Origin: Fidelibacterota bacterium
GTDB taxonomy: Bacteria; Fidelibacterota; Fidelibacteria; Fidelibacterales; Fidelibacteraceae
Reading direction: 5' to 3'
Assembly (NCBI GenBank): GCA_028718545.1
Contig: JAQULT010000002.1
Coordinates: 1 to 64,000 of the forward strand
DNA length: 64,000 nucleotides
The notes beneath the pieces are model-generated. The model saw only the letters and a program-made list of their open reading frames with translations, did no database searches and was not told the DNA's origin. The translations under genes and the position numbers were made by a program. Positions 53,709 to 62,232 of this stretch are shown one piece after another; positions within the stretch are counted from its first letter, which is position 1, and every line of letters starts with the position of its first letter.

Positions 53709-55787
53709 ATGGCAACGTTAAGCAAAAATATTCGCAACATTGCACTGGCAGGACACTCGGCGACCGGGAAAACCATCCTGGCGGATGCCTTTTTACTGAA
53801 TACCGGTGTGATCAACCGTTTAGGGTCTGTTCAGGAAGGAAGCACCGCATCCGATTATACCCAGGAAGAGATCGATCGTCAGATATCGCTGCGCGCTTCT
53901 CTGATCCATGTCTACCAAAAGGATGTAAAACTGAATATTCTGGATACTCCCGGCTATATGGATTTCTCCGGTGAATTGAAAGCCGTCGCGCATGTTGCGG
54001 ATGCAGCGCTCATGACCGTGGATGCAACATCGGGCATTGCCATCGGCACCGAACTTGCCTGGGATGCCGCCGCACAGCGCGCTATTCCGGTTTTTATTGC
54101 CGTTACAATGCTGGATAAGGAACATACACATTTTAATGAGATCGTCAAATCGCTTCAGGAACGCTGGGGTGACCGGATCTTCCCGACCCAATTCCCGATC
54201 AATGAAGGTCCGGCATTTAGCGCTGTGATTGATATTCTCAAGAAGAAACTCTTACGTTTCAATGAAAAAGGGACATATCAGGAAGAAGAGATTCCCGCGG
54301 AGCATCAATCCCATGTCGAAGACCTGTATCAAAAAATGGTGGAACTGGTGGCGGAATCGGACGATACGCTGCTTGAAAAATACTTTGAAGCCGGCGAACT
54401 CAGTGAAGAAGAGATCAGCAAGGGTCTTAAAAGCGCCATCGCAGGCCGTTTGCTTTATCCGCTGTTCTGTGTATCTTCCCAGCGGAACGTGGGCGTTACC
54501 CGGCTTATGGAAATTCTTGCCGAACTGGCACCGGCTCCGGATTACAAGCCCGAAGTAGAAGGCGTTAAACCCGGCACAAAAGATAAGCTTATCCGCAAGA
54601 TCAGCGATTCCGAACCTGCCAGCATTTATGTTTATAAAAGTGTTTATGAACAGCATATCGGTGAAATGTCGTATTTCAAGGTGATGTCGGGTACTTTTAA
54701 GCCCGGGGCGGACCTGAAAAATGTTCAGACCAATGTCCACGAACGTTTTGGCGCCGTTTACAGCATGATCGGAAAACAGCGTGTTGAACTTGTCGAGATC
54801 CACGCCGGCGATATCGGTACGGCCGTGAAACTGAAGGAAACTCATACCTGTAACACGCTCTGTGATCCTCGCTCGCCGATCGAATATCCCGCTATTATCT
54901 TTCCGGAACCGGTTATCCGCGTTGCGGTCGAAGCATCCGCCAAAGGCGACGACGAGAAGATCGGGGTTGGTCTTGCTCAGATTTGTGCGGAAGATCCCAG
55001 TTTCCGCTACGTTGTTGATCCCGAACTGAAACAAACGATTGTTTCGGGTCAGGGTGAGACCCATCTTGATGTTAACCTGAAAAAGATCGAACAGCGTTAT
55101 AATATCCATATCAAACAGATCGAACCGCGGATACCCTACCGGGAAACCATCCGTAAGTCCGCCGAAGGCCATTACCGGCATAAAAAACAGAGCGGGGGAG
55201 CGGGACAGTTTGGCGAGGTCTATCTGCGCATTGAACCGAAGGAACGCGGTGAAGGCATTGAATTCGTCAGTGAACTTGTCGGTATGAACGTTGATCGTTC
55301 CTTTGTGCCTTCAGTGGAGAAAGGCGTTAATCAGGCAACGATCGAAGGACCCCTCAGCGGAAGTAAGGTCATAGATATCCGGGTAGCTTTTTATGACGGC
55401 AAGCAGCATCCGGTGGATTCCAAGGATATTGCCTTCCAGATCGCAGGTCGCGGAGCCTTCAAGGATGCCTTTGAAAATGCCGATCCCATTCTTTTGGAAC
55501 CGATCTACGAGATCGAGGTTAAGATTCCCGAAGAATACATGGGCGATGTGATGGGCGATATCTCTTCAAGGCGCGGTAAAGTGCTGGGTATGGACAGCGA
55601 CGGACACAGTCAGATCATCCGGGCTTCGGTACCGTTGGCCAATCTTTATAAATATGCCAATACATTGCGCTCGATTTCACAGGGCAGGGGAATTTTCCGT
55701 CAGAAATTTTCTAACTACGAATACGTTCCCCGTGATATTCAGGAGAAGATCGTCGCGGAATATAGGCACGAGAAAGAGGAATCCTGA
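53709..55787 (+). CDS. EF-G-like translational GTPase (EF-G II type paralogue)
   Basis: The 692-residue protein has EF-G domain order. G1 is GHSATGKT (15-22) and G3 is DTPGYMDF (79-86), with Tyr in place of the catalytic His of canonical EF-G, as in EF-G-2 proteins. The G4 site, normally NKxD, reads TMLD (about 132-136). Domain IV has GGAGQFGEVYLRIEP and domain V ends IPEEYMGDVMGDISSRRGKV. It may act in translocation under special conditions, recycling or tetracycline-like protection; no specific role can be read. Ribosome site GGAGG. Confidence 0.88.
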   Translation: MATLSKNIRNIALAGHSATGKTILADAFLLNTGVINRLGSVQEGSTASDYTQEEIDRQISLRASLIHVYQKDVKLNILDTPGYMDFSGELKAVAHVADAALMTVDATSGIAIGTELAWDAAAQRAIPVFIAVTMLDKEHTHFNEIVKSLQERWGDRIFPTQFPINEGPAFSAVIDILKKKLLRFNEKGTYQEEEIPAEHQSHVEDLYQKMVELVAESDDTLLEKYFEAGELSEEEISKGLKSAIAGRLLYPLFCVSSQRNVGVTRLMEILAELAPAPDYKPEVEGVKPGTKDKLIRKISDSEPASIYVYKSVYEQHIGEMSYFKVMSGTFKPGADLKNVQTNVHERFGAVYSMIGKQRVELVEIHAGDIGTAVKLKETHTCNTLCDPRSPIEYPAIIFPEPVIRVAVEASAKGDDEKIGVGLAQICAEDPSFRYVVDPELKQTIVSGQGETHLDVNLKKIEQRYNIHIKQIEPRIPYRETIRKSAEGHYRHKKQSGGAGQFGEVYLRIEPKERGEGIEFVSELVGMNVDRSFVPSVEKGVNQATIEGPLSGSKVIDIRVAFYDGKQHPVDSKDIAFQIAGRGAFKDAFENADPILLEPIYEIEVKIPEEYMGDVMGDISSRRGKVLGMDSDGHSQIIRASVPLANLYKYANTLRSISQGRGIFRQKFSNYEYVPRDIQEKIVAEYRHEKEES

Positions 55788-55812
55788 TCATTGTAATGGT
55801 CATAACGATAAA

Positions 55813-55839
55813 AAAACGGGCACCTCAGGTGTCCGTTTT
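55813..55839. terminator. Bidirectional terminator between the EF-G-like and patatin genes
   Basis: A 12-bp stem with a 3-base loop (55813-55824 with 55828-55839) has one G-T pair. The stem's own A/T flanks give T4 on the plus strand, and about seven T follow on the minus strand. Confidence 0.85.
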
Positions 55840-55856
55840 AAATTGGATTGAAATTT

Positions 55857-56630
55857 TTATTTGCGCAGAACTTTTCGAAGTACCTTCATGGCGCTGTGGT
55901 ATCCCTCCAGTATCAGGTCGGGAGCCTGTTTGATCTCAACCATGTTATAGTCTGACAGATCAGGTTCGATTCGGATATCCGCTTTTTTCTTCTGCAGATC
56001 GCTGGTGGACTGGATAAGAAAATCAAAGGTTCGCAGCAGGACTTCAATAATATTGGAGGGTTTACGGGCTTTGTGAGCGGCATTCAGGTCGACGGAAATG
56101 ATCAGATCGGCGCCCATCTCCTTCAGAGGAGTGACGGGTACATTTTCCACGACTCCGCCGTCAACCAGCATGCGGCCGTTGATCTCAACCGGTGTAAAGA
56201 TGCCCGGTATACAGGTGCTGGCCATTACGGCGTCGGCGACACTGCCTTTCTGCATAATAACCTTATCGCCGCTGGCAATGTCGGTTGCGATCATGGCAAG
56301 CGGGATCTTCGCGTCCTGCAGATCGCGCTTGCCCAAATGTTTTTCAATAAGCTTGCCCATTTTTTCATTCGACAGTAAACCCAGTCCGGATAAGGAGATG
56401 CCCGAAAGATCGAGCCACTTGATCTCCGAGGCGATTTTTTCTATTTCTTCCCATTCCACTCCGTTGGCATAAAAAGCAGCAACAAAGGCGCCGATGCTGG
56501 TTCCGCTGATACAGGCAATATCCACCTGTAATTCCTTCAGTGCTTTTAAAACCCCGATATGTGCCGCTCCTAATACGGCACCGCCGCCCAATGCCAGACC
56601 GATTTTTTTATTCCTTCTGATCTTTTTCAC
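55857..56630 (-). CDS. Patatin-like phospholipase (RssA type)
   Basis: The protein has 257 residues from a GTG start with GAGGAG 8 bases upstream. The oxyanion motif GGGAVLGAAHIG (15-26), nucleophile elbow GTSIGA (Ser45) and the DGG catalytic Asp (LVDGGVVENVPV) are all present, so a Ser-Asp dyad hydrolase is expected. It is cytosolic or membrane-peripheral and probably acts on phospholipids. It has its own promoter. Confidence 0.92.
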   Translation of the reverse strand: MKKIRRNKKIGLALGGGAVLGAAHIGVLKALKELQVDIACISGTSIGAFVAAFYANGVEWEEIEKIASEIKWLDLSGISLSGLGLLSNEKMGKLIEKHLGKRDLQDAKIPLAMIATDIASGDKVIMQKGSVADAVMASTCIPGIFTPVEINGRMLVDGGVVENVPVTPLKEMGADLIISVDLNAAHKARKPSNIIEVLLRTFDFLIQSTSDLQKKKADIRIEPDLSDYNMVEIKQAPDLILEGYHSAMKVLRKVLRK

Positions 56631-56660
56631 CGCAAAGCTCCTCTGATAGCTTGTTTGCGA

Positions 56661-56689
56661 AAATTATGGAGAAGAATCCAGGAAATCAA
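56661..56689 (-). promoter_or_regulatory. Promoter of the patatin gene
   Basis: On the minus strand: TTGATT (56689-56684), 17 bases, TAATTT (56666-56661). The predicted start leaves a leader of about 24 bases that contains the GAGGAG ribosome site. Confidence 0.65.
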
Positions 56690-56730
56690 TATGAATTCTT
56701 CAAGCGTATCAGCGGGATAATATTATTGGT

Positions 56731-56778
56731 CCAAAAGACAATCCTTCCCGTTCTGAGACGGGAAAGATTATCTTTTGG
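56731..56778. repeat. Long imperfect palindrome between patatin and ArsR genes
   Basis: CCAAAAGA-x-AATC-x-TTCCCGT pairs with its complement ACGGGAA-x-GATT-x-TCTTTTGG around a short central loop, about 21 of 23 positions. No long T run follows on either strand. It could end arsR-type transcription or be a REP-like element. Confidence 0.6.
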
Positions 56779-56820
56779 TTTTATTGGAAATGAACTGCTA
56801 TTCCGAAACGGTCGGAGCGA

Positions 56821-57111
56821 TTATTCGGTCTCGAGGAAGGATTTGAGCATATCAACAAGGCCGTCACTGTCTTTGATCGAATAATATATAAAAGTTCCCT
56901 TGCGTTTTTTACTGATCACACCGGCGTAACGGATCTTTGTCAAATGCTGGGAAACGGTCGCCATAGGGACTTCGATTCCGGTCTCAAGACTGTTGACATT
57001 AGTAGGTCCGTTCTTGATCAGTCCGCGAAGGATGGAAAGGCGAATGGGGTGTGCGATCGCTTTAAGGATTTCCGCTTTGCGGGTGAGTTCTGCGTAGTCA
57101 TTTTTATTCAT
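56821..57111 (-). CDS. ArsR/SmtB-family transcriptional repressor
   Basis: The 96-residue protein has the ArsR winged helix: ILKAIAHPIRLSILRGL (dimer and first helix) and VPMATVSQHLTKIRYAGVISKKRKGTFIYYSI (recognition helix and wing). There is no cysteine at all, so the classical ELCxCD metal site is missing and the signal is unknown. AAGGAG lies before the ATG. A perfect palindrome sits in its promoter, so it should repress itself. No other clear target gene is next to it. Confidence 0.92.
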   Translation of the reverse strand: MNKNDYAELTRKAEILKAIAHPIRLSILRGLIKNGPTNVNSLETGIEVPMATVSQHLTKIRYAGVISKKRKGTFIYYSIKDSDGLVDMLKSFLETE

Positions 57112-57145
57112 AGTTTTCTCCTTTTACATTAGACTAAATCGTGAG

Positions 57146-57174
57146 AATATAAGATATATGAATACATATTCATA
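57146..57174 (-). promoter_or_regulatory. ArsR operator and promoter
   Basis: TATGAATACATATTCATA (57157-57174) is a perfect 8-bp inverted repeat with a 2-base centre, the TGAATA/TATTCA form used by ArsR/SmtB repressors. On the minus strand it fills the space between a weak -35 (TATGAA) and a -10 TATATT (57151-57146), so binding would block RNA polymerase. Confidence 0.7.
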
Positions 57175-57605
57175 ATTAATATTCAGTGAAGGTTTGTTTA
57201 AGATATAAATAATATGCTGTTTTCCATTCTTTGACCATCTTGTTAATAAGCGGGATTCAAGTAAAAAATCCTACCAATAAATATTCAATTCACTCATCAA
57301 ACACACCGGTATAGCTGTTGTTCCGGTATAGTCAAAATATTTATTTTACGAATGGATATTTTTGTTAACTGATGATCGATATCCATAAAAATTGCATTAA
57401 AACTTTGATGGAATAAAGAGAAAAAACATATTTATTCAGCTGACCCTGTGCTTGCTGCCGTCGGAACAATGGTTTTTGCATATTATCAGGGATTATATAA
57501 ACTGTTATTCATAGACTTCGGTACGCATTTCGTATCAACGGGAGATAAAAACGGAAAGGGGTGGGGAGAGAAAATATAAAGAATCGTTATTCTGATAAAT
57601 AACTA
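57175..57605. other. AT-rich gap between the ArsR operator and tRNA-Ser
   Basis: No gene is supported in these 430 bases. It contains a direct repeat CCGGTATAG at 57306-57314 and 57323-57331 and an inverted repeat ATGGATAT/ATATCCAT (57352-57359 with 57379-57386). A 36-codon frame at 57469-57579 was considered and not accepted. Confidence 0.5.
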
Positions 57606-57634
57606 TTGGAATTCCGCATTTCAGGTCTTAAATT
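57606..57634 (+). promoter_or_regulatory. Promoter of tRNA-Ser(GCU)
   Basis: TTGGAA (57606-57611), 17 bases, TAAATT (57629-57634). Confidence 0.7.
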
Positions 57635-57654
57635 TTTTGGCTTTTTTAAGGCAC

Positions 57655-57744
<90 letters not shown>

Positions 57745-57756
57745 AGAACATATCAG

Positions 57757-57782
57757 AGCCCTTTATACAGAGGGCTTTTTTT
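57757..57782 (+). terminator. Rho-independent terminator after tRNA-Ser(GCU)
   Basis: AGCCCT/AGGGCT stem (57757-57762 with 57771-57776) extended by a G-T pair, followed by a T7 run. Confidence 0.85.
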
Positions 57783-57869
57783 ATTCCCGGGAATTAAAAT
57801 ATGATAGAGGTATAGTGGTTTTTCGGAAAAGCAAGGAATGGGAGGCAGGAAGACATTAGAGGCTTCCCG

Positions 57870-57932
57870 GAGTCAATCCGATCGGAGATTGGATTGACTC
57901 AAATAAATTGACTCAAATAAATTGACTCAATC
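57870..57932. repeat. Inverted repeat plus 14-base direct repeats (TTGACTCAAATAAA)
   Basis: GAGTCAATCC (57870-57879) is the exact complement of GGATTGACTC (57891-57900), and the second arm runs into three tandem copies of TTGACTCAA spaced by 14 bases up to 57930. The core matches the repeat after carB (41980-42003). Confidence 0.75.
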
Positions 57933-57942
57933 CAACAAATAA

Positions 57943-57967
57943 GCAAGCCTCTTCTTAAAAGGCTTGC
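57943..57967. repeat. Hairpin before tRNA-Ser(UGA)
   Basis: GCAAGCCT (57943-57950) pairs perfectly with AGGCTTGC (57960-57967). The 3' arm overlaps the -35 box of the tRNA promoter; no T run follows. Confidence 0.5.
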
Positions 57968-57992
57968 ATAATTTCAGCATTCGGTTTAAAAT
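57964..57992 (+). promoter_or_regulatory. Promoter of tRNA-Ser(UGA)
   Basis: TTGCAT (57964-57969), 17 bases, TAAAAT (57987-57992), 12 bases before the tRNA. Confidence 0.7.
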
Positions 57993-58004
57993 ACCCCGCT
58001 AATT

Positions 58005-58085
58005 GGAGGATTAGGCTAATTGGTAAGTCAGCGGTCTTGAAAACCGCCGCCCTCGGGCTTGGGGGTTCGAGTCCCTCATCCTCCG
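58005..58085 (+). tRNA. tRNA-Ser (anticodon UGA)
   Basis: The 81-base type II tRNA has acceptor GGAGGAT/ATCCTCC with G discriminator, anticodon stem GCGGT/ACCGC with loop CTTGAAA (TGA at 58038-58040), a variable arm rich in C and G, and T loop TTCGAGT. It reads UCA and other UCN codons. Confidence 0.95.
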
Positions 58086-58222
58086 CTTACAATAATGGAT
58101 AACGGACAATCTCAACAGCATCCCCGGGAATCTTGAATCCGGGGAAAAATATAATTTGAATTAAATAATAAATGAGGACTCCTGACGCTAAAACTGTGAC
58201 ATCGAACTTCTTATCTTACTTC

Positions 58223-58251
58223 TTGACCATGAATTTTAAAAAGCGTACCTT
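58223..58251 (+). promoter_or_regulatory. Promoter of ftsK
   Basis: TTGACC (58223-58228), 17 bases, TACCTT (58246-58251) followed by TTG. The predicted start falls on or next to the ATG at 58257, which would make a leaderless mRNA. Confidence 0.5.
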
Positions 58252-58256
58252 TTGGC

Positions 58257-60551
58257 ATGAAACGGCGTAATAAACCTGTTAATGAAGAAAAGCAAAGCCG
58301 CTTGTCTTCCCGTCAACGCGAAGTGCTGGGATTTCTGCTCATCATTTTATCCGTCCTGCTTACACTGAGCTTTGGCACTTATTCCGAACGCGACGAACTG
58401 CTGATGAACCATTACGGACTTATTGACAATAAAATGGGAATTGCCGGCGTGTTTATTTCCTACCTTTTTATTAAGCTCGGAGTGGGCTATTTTGCCTGGG
58501 GTTTTCTTCCGCTTATATTTGCTTGGGGACTTTTCACCTTATTTAAATGGAATAAGCGAATTTTAAAACGCTGCACGGGATTTCTCATTCCGCTCATTCT
58601 TTTTTTGGCCGTGCTTTTCTCGCTGGATCCGGTTGCGAAAGAGGGAATGCAGTTCTCCTCCGGTTTTGTACCCGGTGGATTTGTCGGCGGGACCTTTGCC
58701 GTCTTCCTCTCCGATTGGATCGGAACTCTGCCTTCAATCATTGTAATGATAGCGGCTATTCTCTTGCTGATCAGCGGATTCTTCCGCTTTAGTCTTACTG
58801 CCCCCTTTGCCGCCTTAAAGGCCGGTAAACGCATTCGCGGGGAACGTCCGCATTTTACACTGCGTTTTCGCAGAAAAAAACGGGATGCCGTATCTCCTCC
58901 TCCGGCTGCGCCGATTAGCGCTTTACCCTCGAACGAAGCTCCCGAAAAAGAGAGAGAAACAGTTCCTGTCACGAAAGTTGTACGTAATAACGGCAACGGG
59001 AATCCGAAAAAAAATACGGTAACGCAGCCGAAAGCCGCTCCCGCTCCCGCACAAAACAAACGTCCCTACATTCTGCCCGGTCCGGAATTACTGACTCCGG
59101 CTCCGGCAAACAGCGGTTATGATTCTCAGGAACTGAATGAAAAAGCCCACTTACTGACGCAGGCACTTGCGGAATTCAACGTTGACGCCCGTGTGGTCAA
59201 TATTATTCCCGGTCCGGTGATTACGATGTATGAGCTGCAATTGGGATCCGGCGTCCGCATTAATCGTATCGAAAACCTGGAAAATGACATTGCCAGGGTC
59301 ATGGCGGCCAAACATGTCCGTATCATCGCCCCCATTCCGGGAAAAACCGTTGTTGGTGTTGAAATTCCTAACCGCGACCCCGAATTGATCTACTACCATT
59401 CGATTATCAATTCTCCGGAATTCCGTTCCGCCAAAAGCATTCTGACCATCGCCGTCGGTAAGACTACCGAAGGCAATCCCTATACCTTCGATCTGGGGAA
59501 AATGCCCCACTTGCTGGTTGCGGGTACAACGGGCTCCGGAAAATCAGTCTGCATCAATACAATCATCATGTCCATTCTTTACCGGGCCACCCCCGATGAA
59601 GTCAAGTTCATTCTTATCGATCCCAAGATGATCGAGTTGTCTATCTACCGGGCGCTGGAACCCTACCATCTGATCACCTCGGAGGATTTTGAGGAATATG
59701 TGATCACAAATGCTCAAAATGCCATTTATGCACTGCGTTCTGCAGTGATCGAGATGGAATCACGCTATGTGAAAATGCTGGATCAAAATGTACGGAATAT
59801 TGAAGAGTACAACGAAAAGGTAAAAAAGGCCGGGATGCCGGTCATGCCATATATCGTCATTGTCATCGACGAGCTTGCGGATCTGATGAACAGTACGCTG
59901 AACAAGGCCGAGATCGAATTGCCCTTCCAGCGACTGGCGCAAAAGTCCCGGGCTGTGGGAATTCACCTGGTCGTAGCCACCCAGCGTCCCTCGGTGGATG
60001 TGATCACGGGTGTGATCCGTTCCAATTTTCCGGCCCGTATCGCCTTTGCGGTGGCTTCCAAAACCGACAGCCGCACCATTCTGGACGTGAACGGTGCAGA
60101 ACAGCTTCTTGGACGCGGGGATATGCTGTTCCTGCCGCGCGGCCGGTCGGAACCCATTCGTCTGCATAATGCTTTTATTTCCCTGGAGGAGATCGAAAAC
60201 GTACTTACCCATATTTCCCGCCAACCGCAATCCGGAAACGATTTTATTCTTCCGACCGCCGTTGAAGAGGAAGAAGAGATCGATAACGGGGGAGACTATG
60301 TCAACGGCGACCAGGACCCACTCTTCAATGAGGCAATGAAACTGGTCATCACCCACCAGCAGGGTTCCGCATCTTTGCTGCAGCGCCGCCTAAAGGTCGG
60401 TTACAGCCGCGCCGGCCGCCTGATCGACGAACTGGAAATGGCGGGTATCGTAGGACCCTCCATGGGTTCAAAAGCCCGCGAAGTACTGGTCGGACCTGAA
60501 TACCTGGAACATTTGGGATCGCTTGACGACGGATCCTTTGACGAAAACTGA
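58257..60551 (+). CDS. ftsK: DNA translocase FtsK/SpoIIIE
   Basis: The 764-residue protein has about four transmembrane helices in the first 190 residues, a Pro/Lys-rich linker to about 275, then the motor. Walker A is AGTTGSGKS (near 422) and Walker B is IVIDELADLM (near 535). The RecA-like core contains the IGVHLVVATQRPSVDVITG-like segment and the C-terminal gamma winged helix (about 695-760, GSASLLQRRLKVGYSRAGRLIDELE) reads KOPS-type DNA signals. It clears chromosome termini through the septum. No ribosome site precedes the ATG. Confidence 0.97.
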   Translation: MKRRNKPVNEEKQSRLSSRQREVLGFLLIILSVLLTLSFGTYSERDELLMNHYGLIDNKMGIAGVFISYLFIKLGVGYFAWGFLPLIFAWGLFTLFKWNKRILKRCTGFLIPLILFLAVLFSLDPVAKEGMQFSSGFVPGGFVGGTFAVFLSDWIGTLPSIIVMIAAILLLISGFFRFSLTAPFAALKAGKRIRGERPHFTLRFRRKKRDAVSPPPAAPISALPSNEAPEKERETVPVTKVVRNNGNGNPKKNTVTQPKAAPAPAQNKRPYILPGPELLTPAPANSGYDSQELNEKAHLLTQALAEFNVDARVVNIIPGPVITMYELQLGSGVRINRIENLENDIARVMAAKHVRIIAPIPGKTVVGVEIPNRDPELIYYHSIINSPEFRSAKSILTIAVGKTTEGNPYTFDLGKMPHLLVAGTTGSGKSVCINTIIMSILYRATPDEVKFILIDPKMIELSIYRALEPYHLITSEDFEEYVITNAQNAIYALRSAVIEMESRYVKMLDQNVRNIEEYNEKVKKAGMPVMPYIVIVIDELADLMNSTLNKAEIELPFQRLAQKSRAVGIHLVVATQRPSVDVITGVIRSNFPARIAFAVASKTDSRTILDVNGAEQLLGRGDMLFLPRGRSEPIRLHNAFISLEEIENVLTHISRQPQSGNDFILPTAVEEEEEIDNGGDYVNGDQDPLFNEAMKLVITHQQGSASLLQRRLKVGYSRAGRLIDELEMAGIVGPSMGSKAREVLVGPEYLEHLGSLDDGSFDEN

Positions 60552-60568
60552 CCCCGGAGATCTGATCG

Positions 60569-61252
60569 ATGAGAGAGATTAAGAATATTATCTATCCATT
60601 CCGTAAAGCGGAATCGCTGATCACATATAATCTTCCCGATGTACCCTCCGAGGTAACACTGGTACTTGGGCACGGGCGCTTCAACGATATGGAGCAACCG
60701 GTCCTGAAAGCGCTTTCCGAGCATCTCCCCAAAGAGAATGTGAATCTGGTACGCTTTAATTTTCCTTTTGTCGATAATCCCCGCATCGGATTGAGTAAAT
60801 GCCGCTGCCGTACTGTCTATGAGATGGTCCTGGAAGATGTAAAAAGCGAGCTGCCCGCAAGCAAATTCTGCTTTATCGGCGGTAAGTCCCTCAGTGCCGC
60901 CATTGCCGCTCAGATCGCACCCGGATTTGTGAACGGCTATGTATTTTTGACCTGGCCTTTGCATACGCCGCGGATTCGCATTCCCTTTTCCCGGAAAGCC
61001 CTTTTTGCACTGAAAAAGGAGATGCTTTTCATCAGCGGCACCGAAGATCCTTTTTGTGACCGCGGTAAACTGGAACTGATGGTCGGAGCCCTGAATCCCT
61101 ATGCGCGATTGATGTTGATTCCCGAAACGGACCATTCCCTGGAACTTCTGCGTGAAACAAAGCGTAGCCAGGAAGAGATCTACCGGGAGATCGGCGAAAT
61201 CCTGGTTTGGTTTATGAGCGACGTCATCGAGAAACAAACGAAGAAAAATTAG
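60569..61252 (+). CDS. Alpha/beta hydrolase, TEX30/KANSL3-like
   Basis: The 227-residue cytosolic protein has the alpha/beta-hydrolase pattern: VTLVLGHGRFNDM (oxyanion), the nucleophile elbow FIGGKSLSAA (Ser in GKS), ISGTEDPFC (Asp) and TDHSLEL (His). It matches the TEX30/KANSL3 group of small hydrolases of unknown substrate. Ribosome site GGAG. It lies 17 bases after ftsK and 5 before the VWA pair. Confidence 0.82.
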   Translation: MREIKNIIYPFRKAESLITYNLPDVPSEVTLVLGHGRFNDMEQPVLKALSEHLPKENVNLVRFNFPFVDNPRIGLSKCRCRTVYEMVLEDVKSELPASKFCFIGGKSLSAAIAAQIAPGFVNGYVFLTWPLHTPRIRIPFSRKALFALKKEMLFISGTEDPFCDRGKLELMVGALNPYARLMLIPETDHSLELLRETKRSQEEIYREIGEILVWFMSDVIEKQTKKN

Positions 61253-61257
61253 TCTCC

Positions 61258-62232
61258 ATGTTCCGTTTTGCTTATCCTTATGTCTTATTGCTGATACTGC
61301 CATTTAGTGCTGTTCTTATTATTGTCTATTTTTACCGGCAAAGGCAACAGCGGGCGCTGCGAATGGGCGCAAGCCCCCCTGCGGAAACCTTACTGCGCCC
61401 TTTCTATTACAAGATCCTCCTTCCGGAGCTCTTGCTCTTCTTCACCGTGATCTTTCTGCTATTCGCACTGGCACGGCCGCAGCGCGGAAATGTCAGCCGG
61501 GAATTGCGTCAGAGTGGCATTGATATCATGCTGGCTTTGGATATTTCAGGGTCCATGCAGCTGAATGACTTTAAACCGAACCGTCTTGAAGCTTCCAAAC
61601 AGGTCGCCCGGGATTTTGTGCAAAACCGCAAACACGACCGGGTGGGACTGGTGGTCTTTGCTGGAGAATCCTTTCTTCAATGCCCGCTTACTACCGATTA
61701 TGATATTGTCAGCGAACTCATCGGAAAAATGGAGATCGTTCCGCAGTCCCTGGATGGAACGGCGATCGGCCTGGCAATTGTGAATTGCATCAACCGCCTT
61801 CGCGATACCGAAGCAAAAAGTAAAGTGATCATTTTGCTGACCGATGGGGAAAATAACGCCGGTGATATCGACCCCATAACCGCGGCTTCCTTTGCCAAGG
61901 ATTACAATGTTCGCATTTACACGATCGGAATGGCCGGAAGCGGGGAACAGATCAGTAGCGGCTTCCTTTTCTCTCAGCGAATCCCGCCGCTAAACGATCG
62001 GCTTCTGCGCGAGATTGCCGAAAAAACACAGGGACGTTTCTACCGTGCGGATTCCGAAGAAAAACTTAAAGAGGTATGGGATGAGATCGCCGCGCTTGAA
62101 AAAACCGAGATCAACATGCGGCAATATATGGATTGGGATGAACGCTATTTTCCCTTCCTTCTGGCCGCACTTCTACTTGCCTTATTTGCGTATATTCTCA
62201 AATACGTTGTTTGGAGGAGAGCCGGATGCTGA
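61258..62232 (+). CDS. BatA-like VWA-domain membrane protein
   Basis: The protein has 324 residues from the ATG at 61258; an in-frame start inside the hydrolase gene is rejected. Two N-terminal transmembrane helices and one near the C-terminus flank a von Willebrand A domain with a complete MIDAS (DISGS near residue 94, then the Thr and Asp of DGTAIG and LTDGENN). It is the aerotolerance BatA type, thought to work with BatB and a MoxR ATPase; no moxR lies in this window. Confidence 0.87.
   Translation: MFRFAYPYVLLLILPFSAVLIIVYFYRQRQQRALRMGASPPAETLLRPFYYKILLPELLLFFTVIFLLFALARPQRGNVSRELRQSGIDIMLALDISGSMQLNDFKPNRLEASKQVARDFVQNRKHDRVGLVVFAGESFLQCPLTTDYDIVSELIGKMEIVPQSLDGTAIGLAIVNCINRLRDTEAKSKVIILLTDGENNAGDIDPITAASFAKDYNVRIYTIGMAGSGEQISSGFLFSQRIPPLNDRLLREIAEKTQGRFYRADSEEKLKEVWDEIAALEKTEINMRQYMDWDERYFPFLLAALLLALFAYILKYVVWRRAGC

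Noticed and set aside
57469-57579. Thirty-six-codon frame MVFAYYQGLYKLLF... with a hydrophobic stretch
   Set aside because: The frame is also open upstream only to a nearby stop, there is no ribosome site, the region is AT-rich and no neighbour or family supports it. It could be a gene remnant.
57870-57932. Possible attachment site of an integrated element next to tRNA-Ser
   Set aside because: The repeats do not copy the tRNA 3' end and no integrase or phage gene lies nearby.
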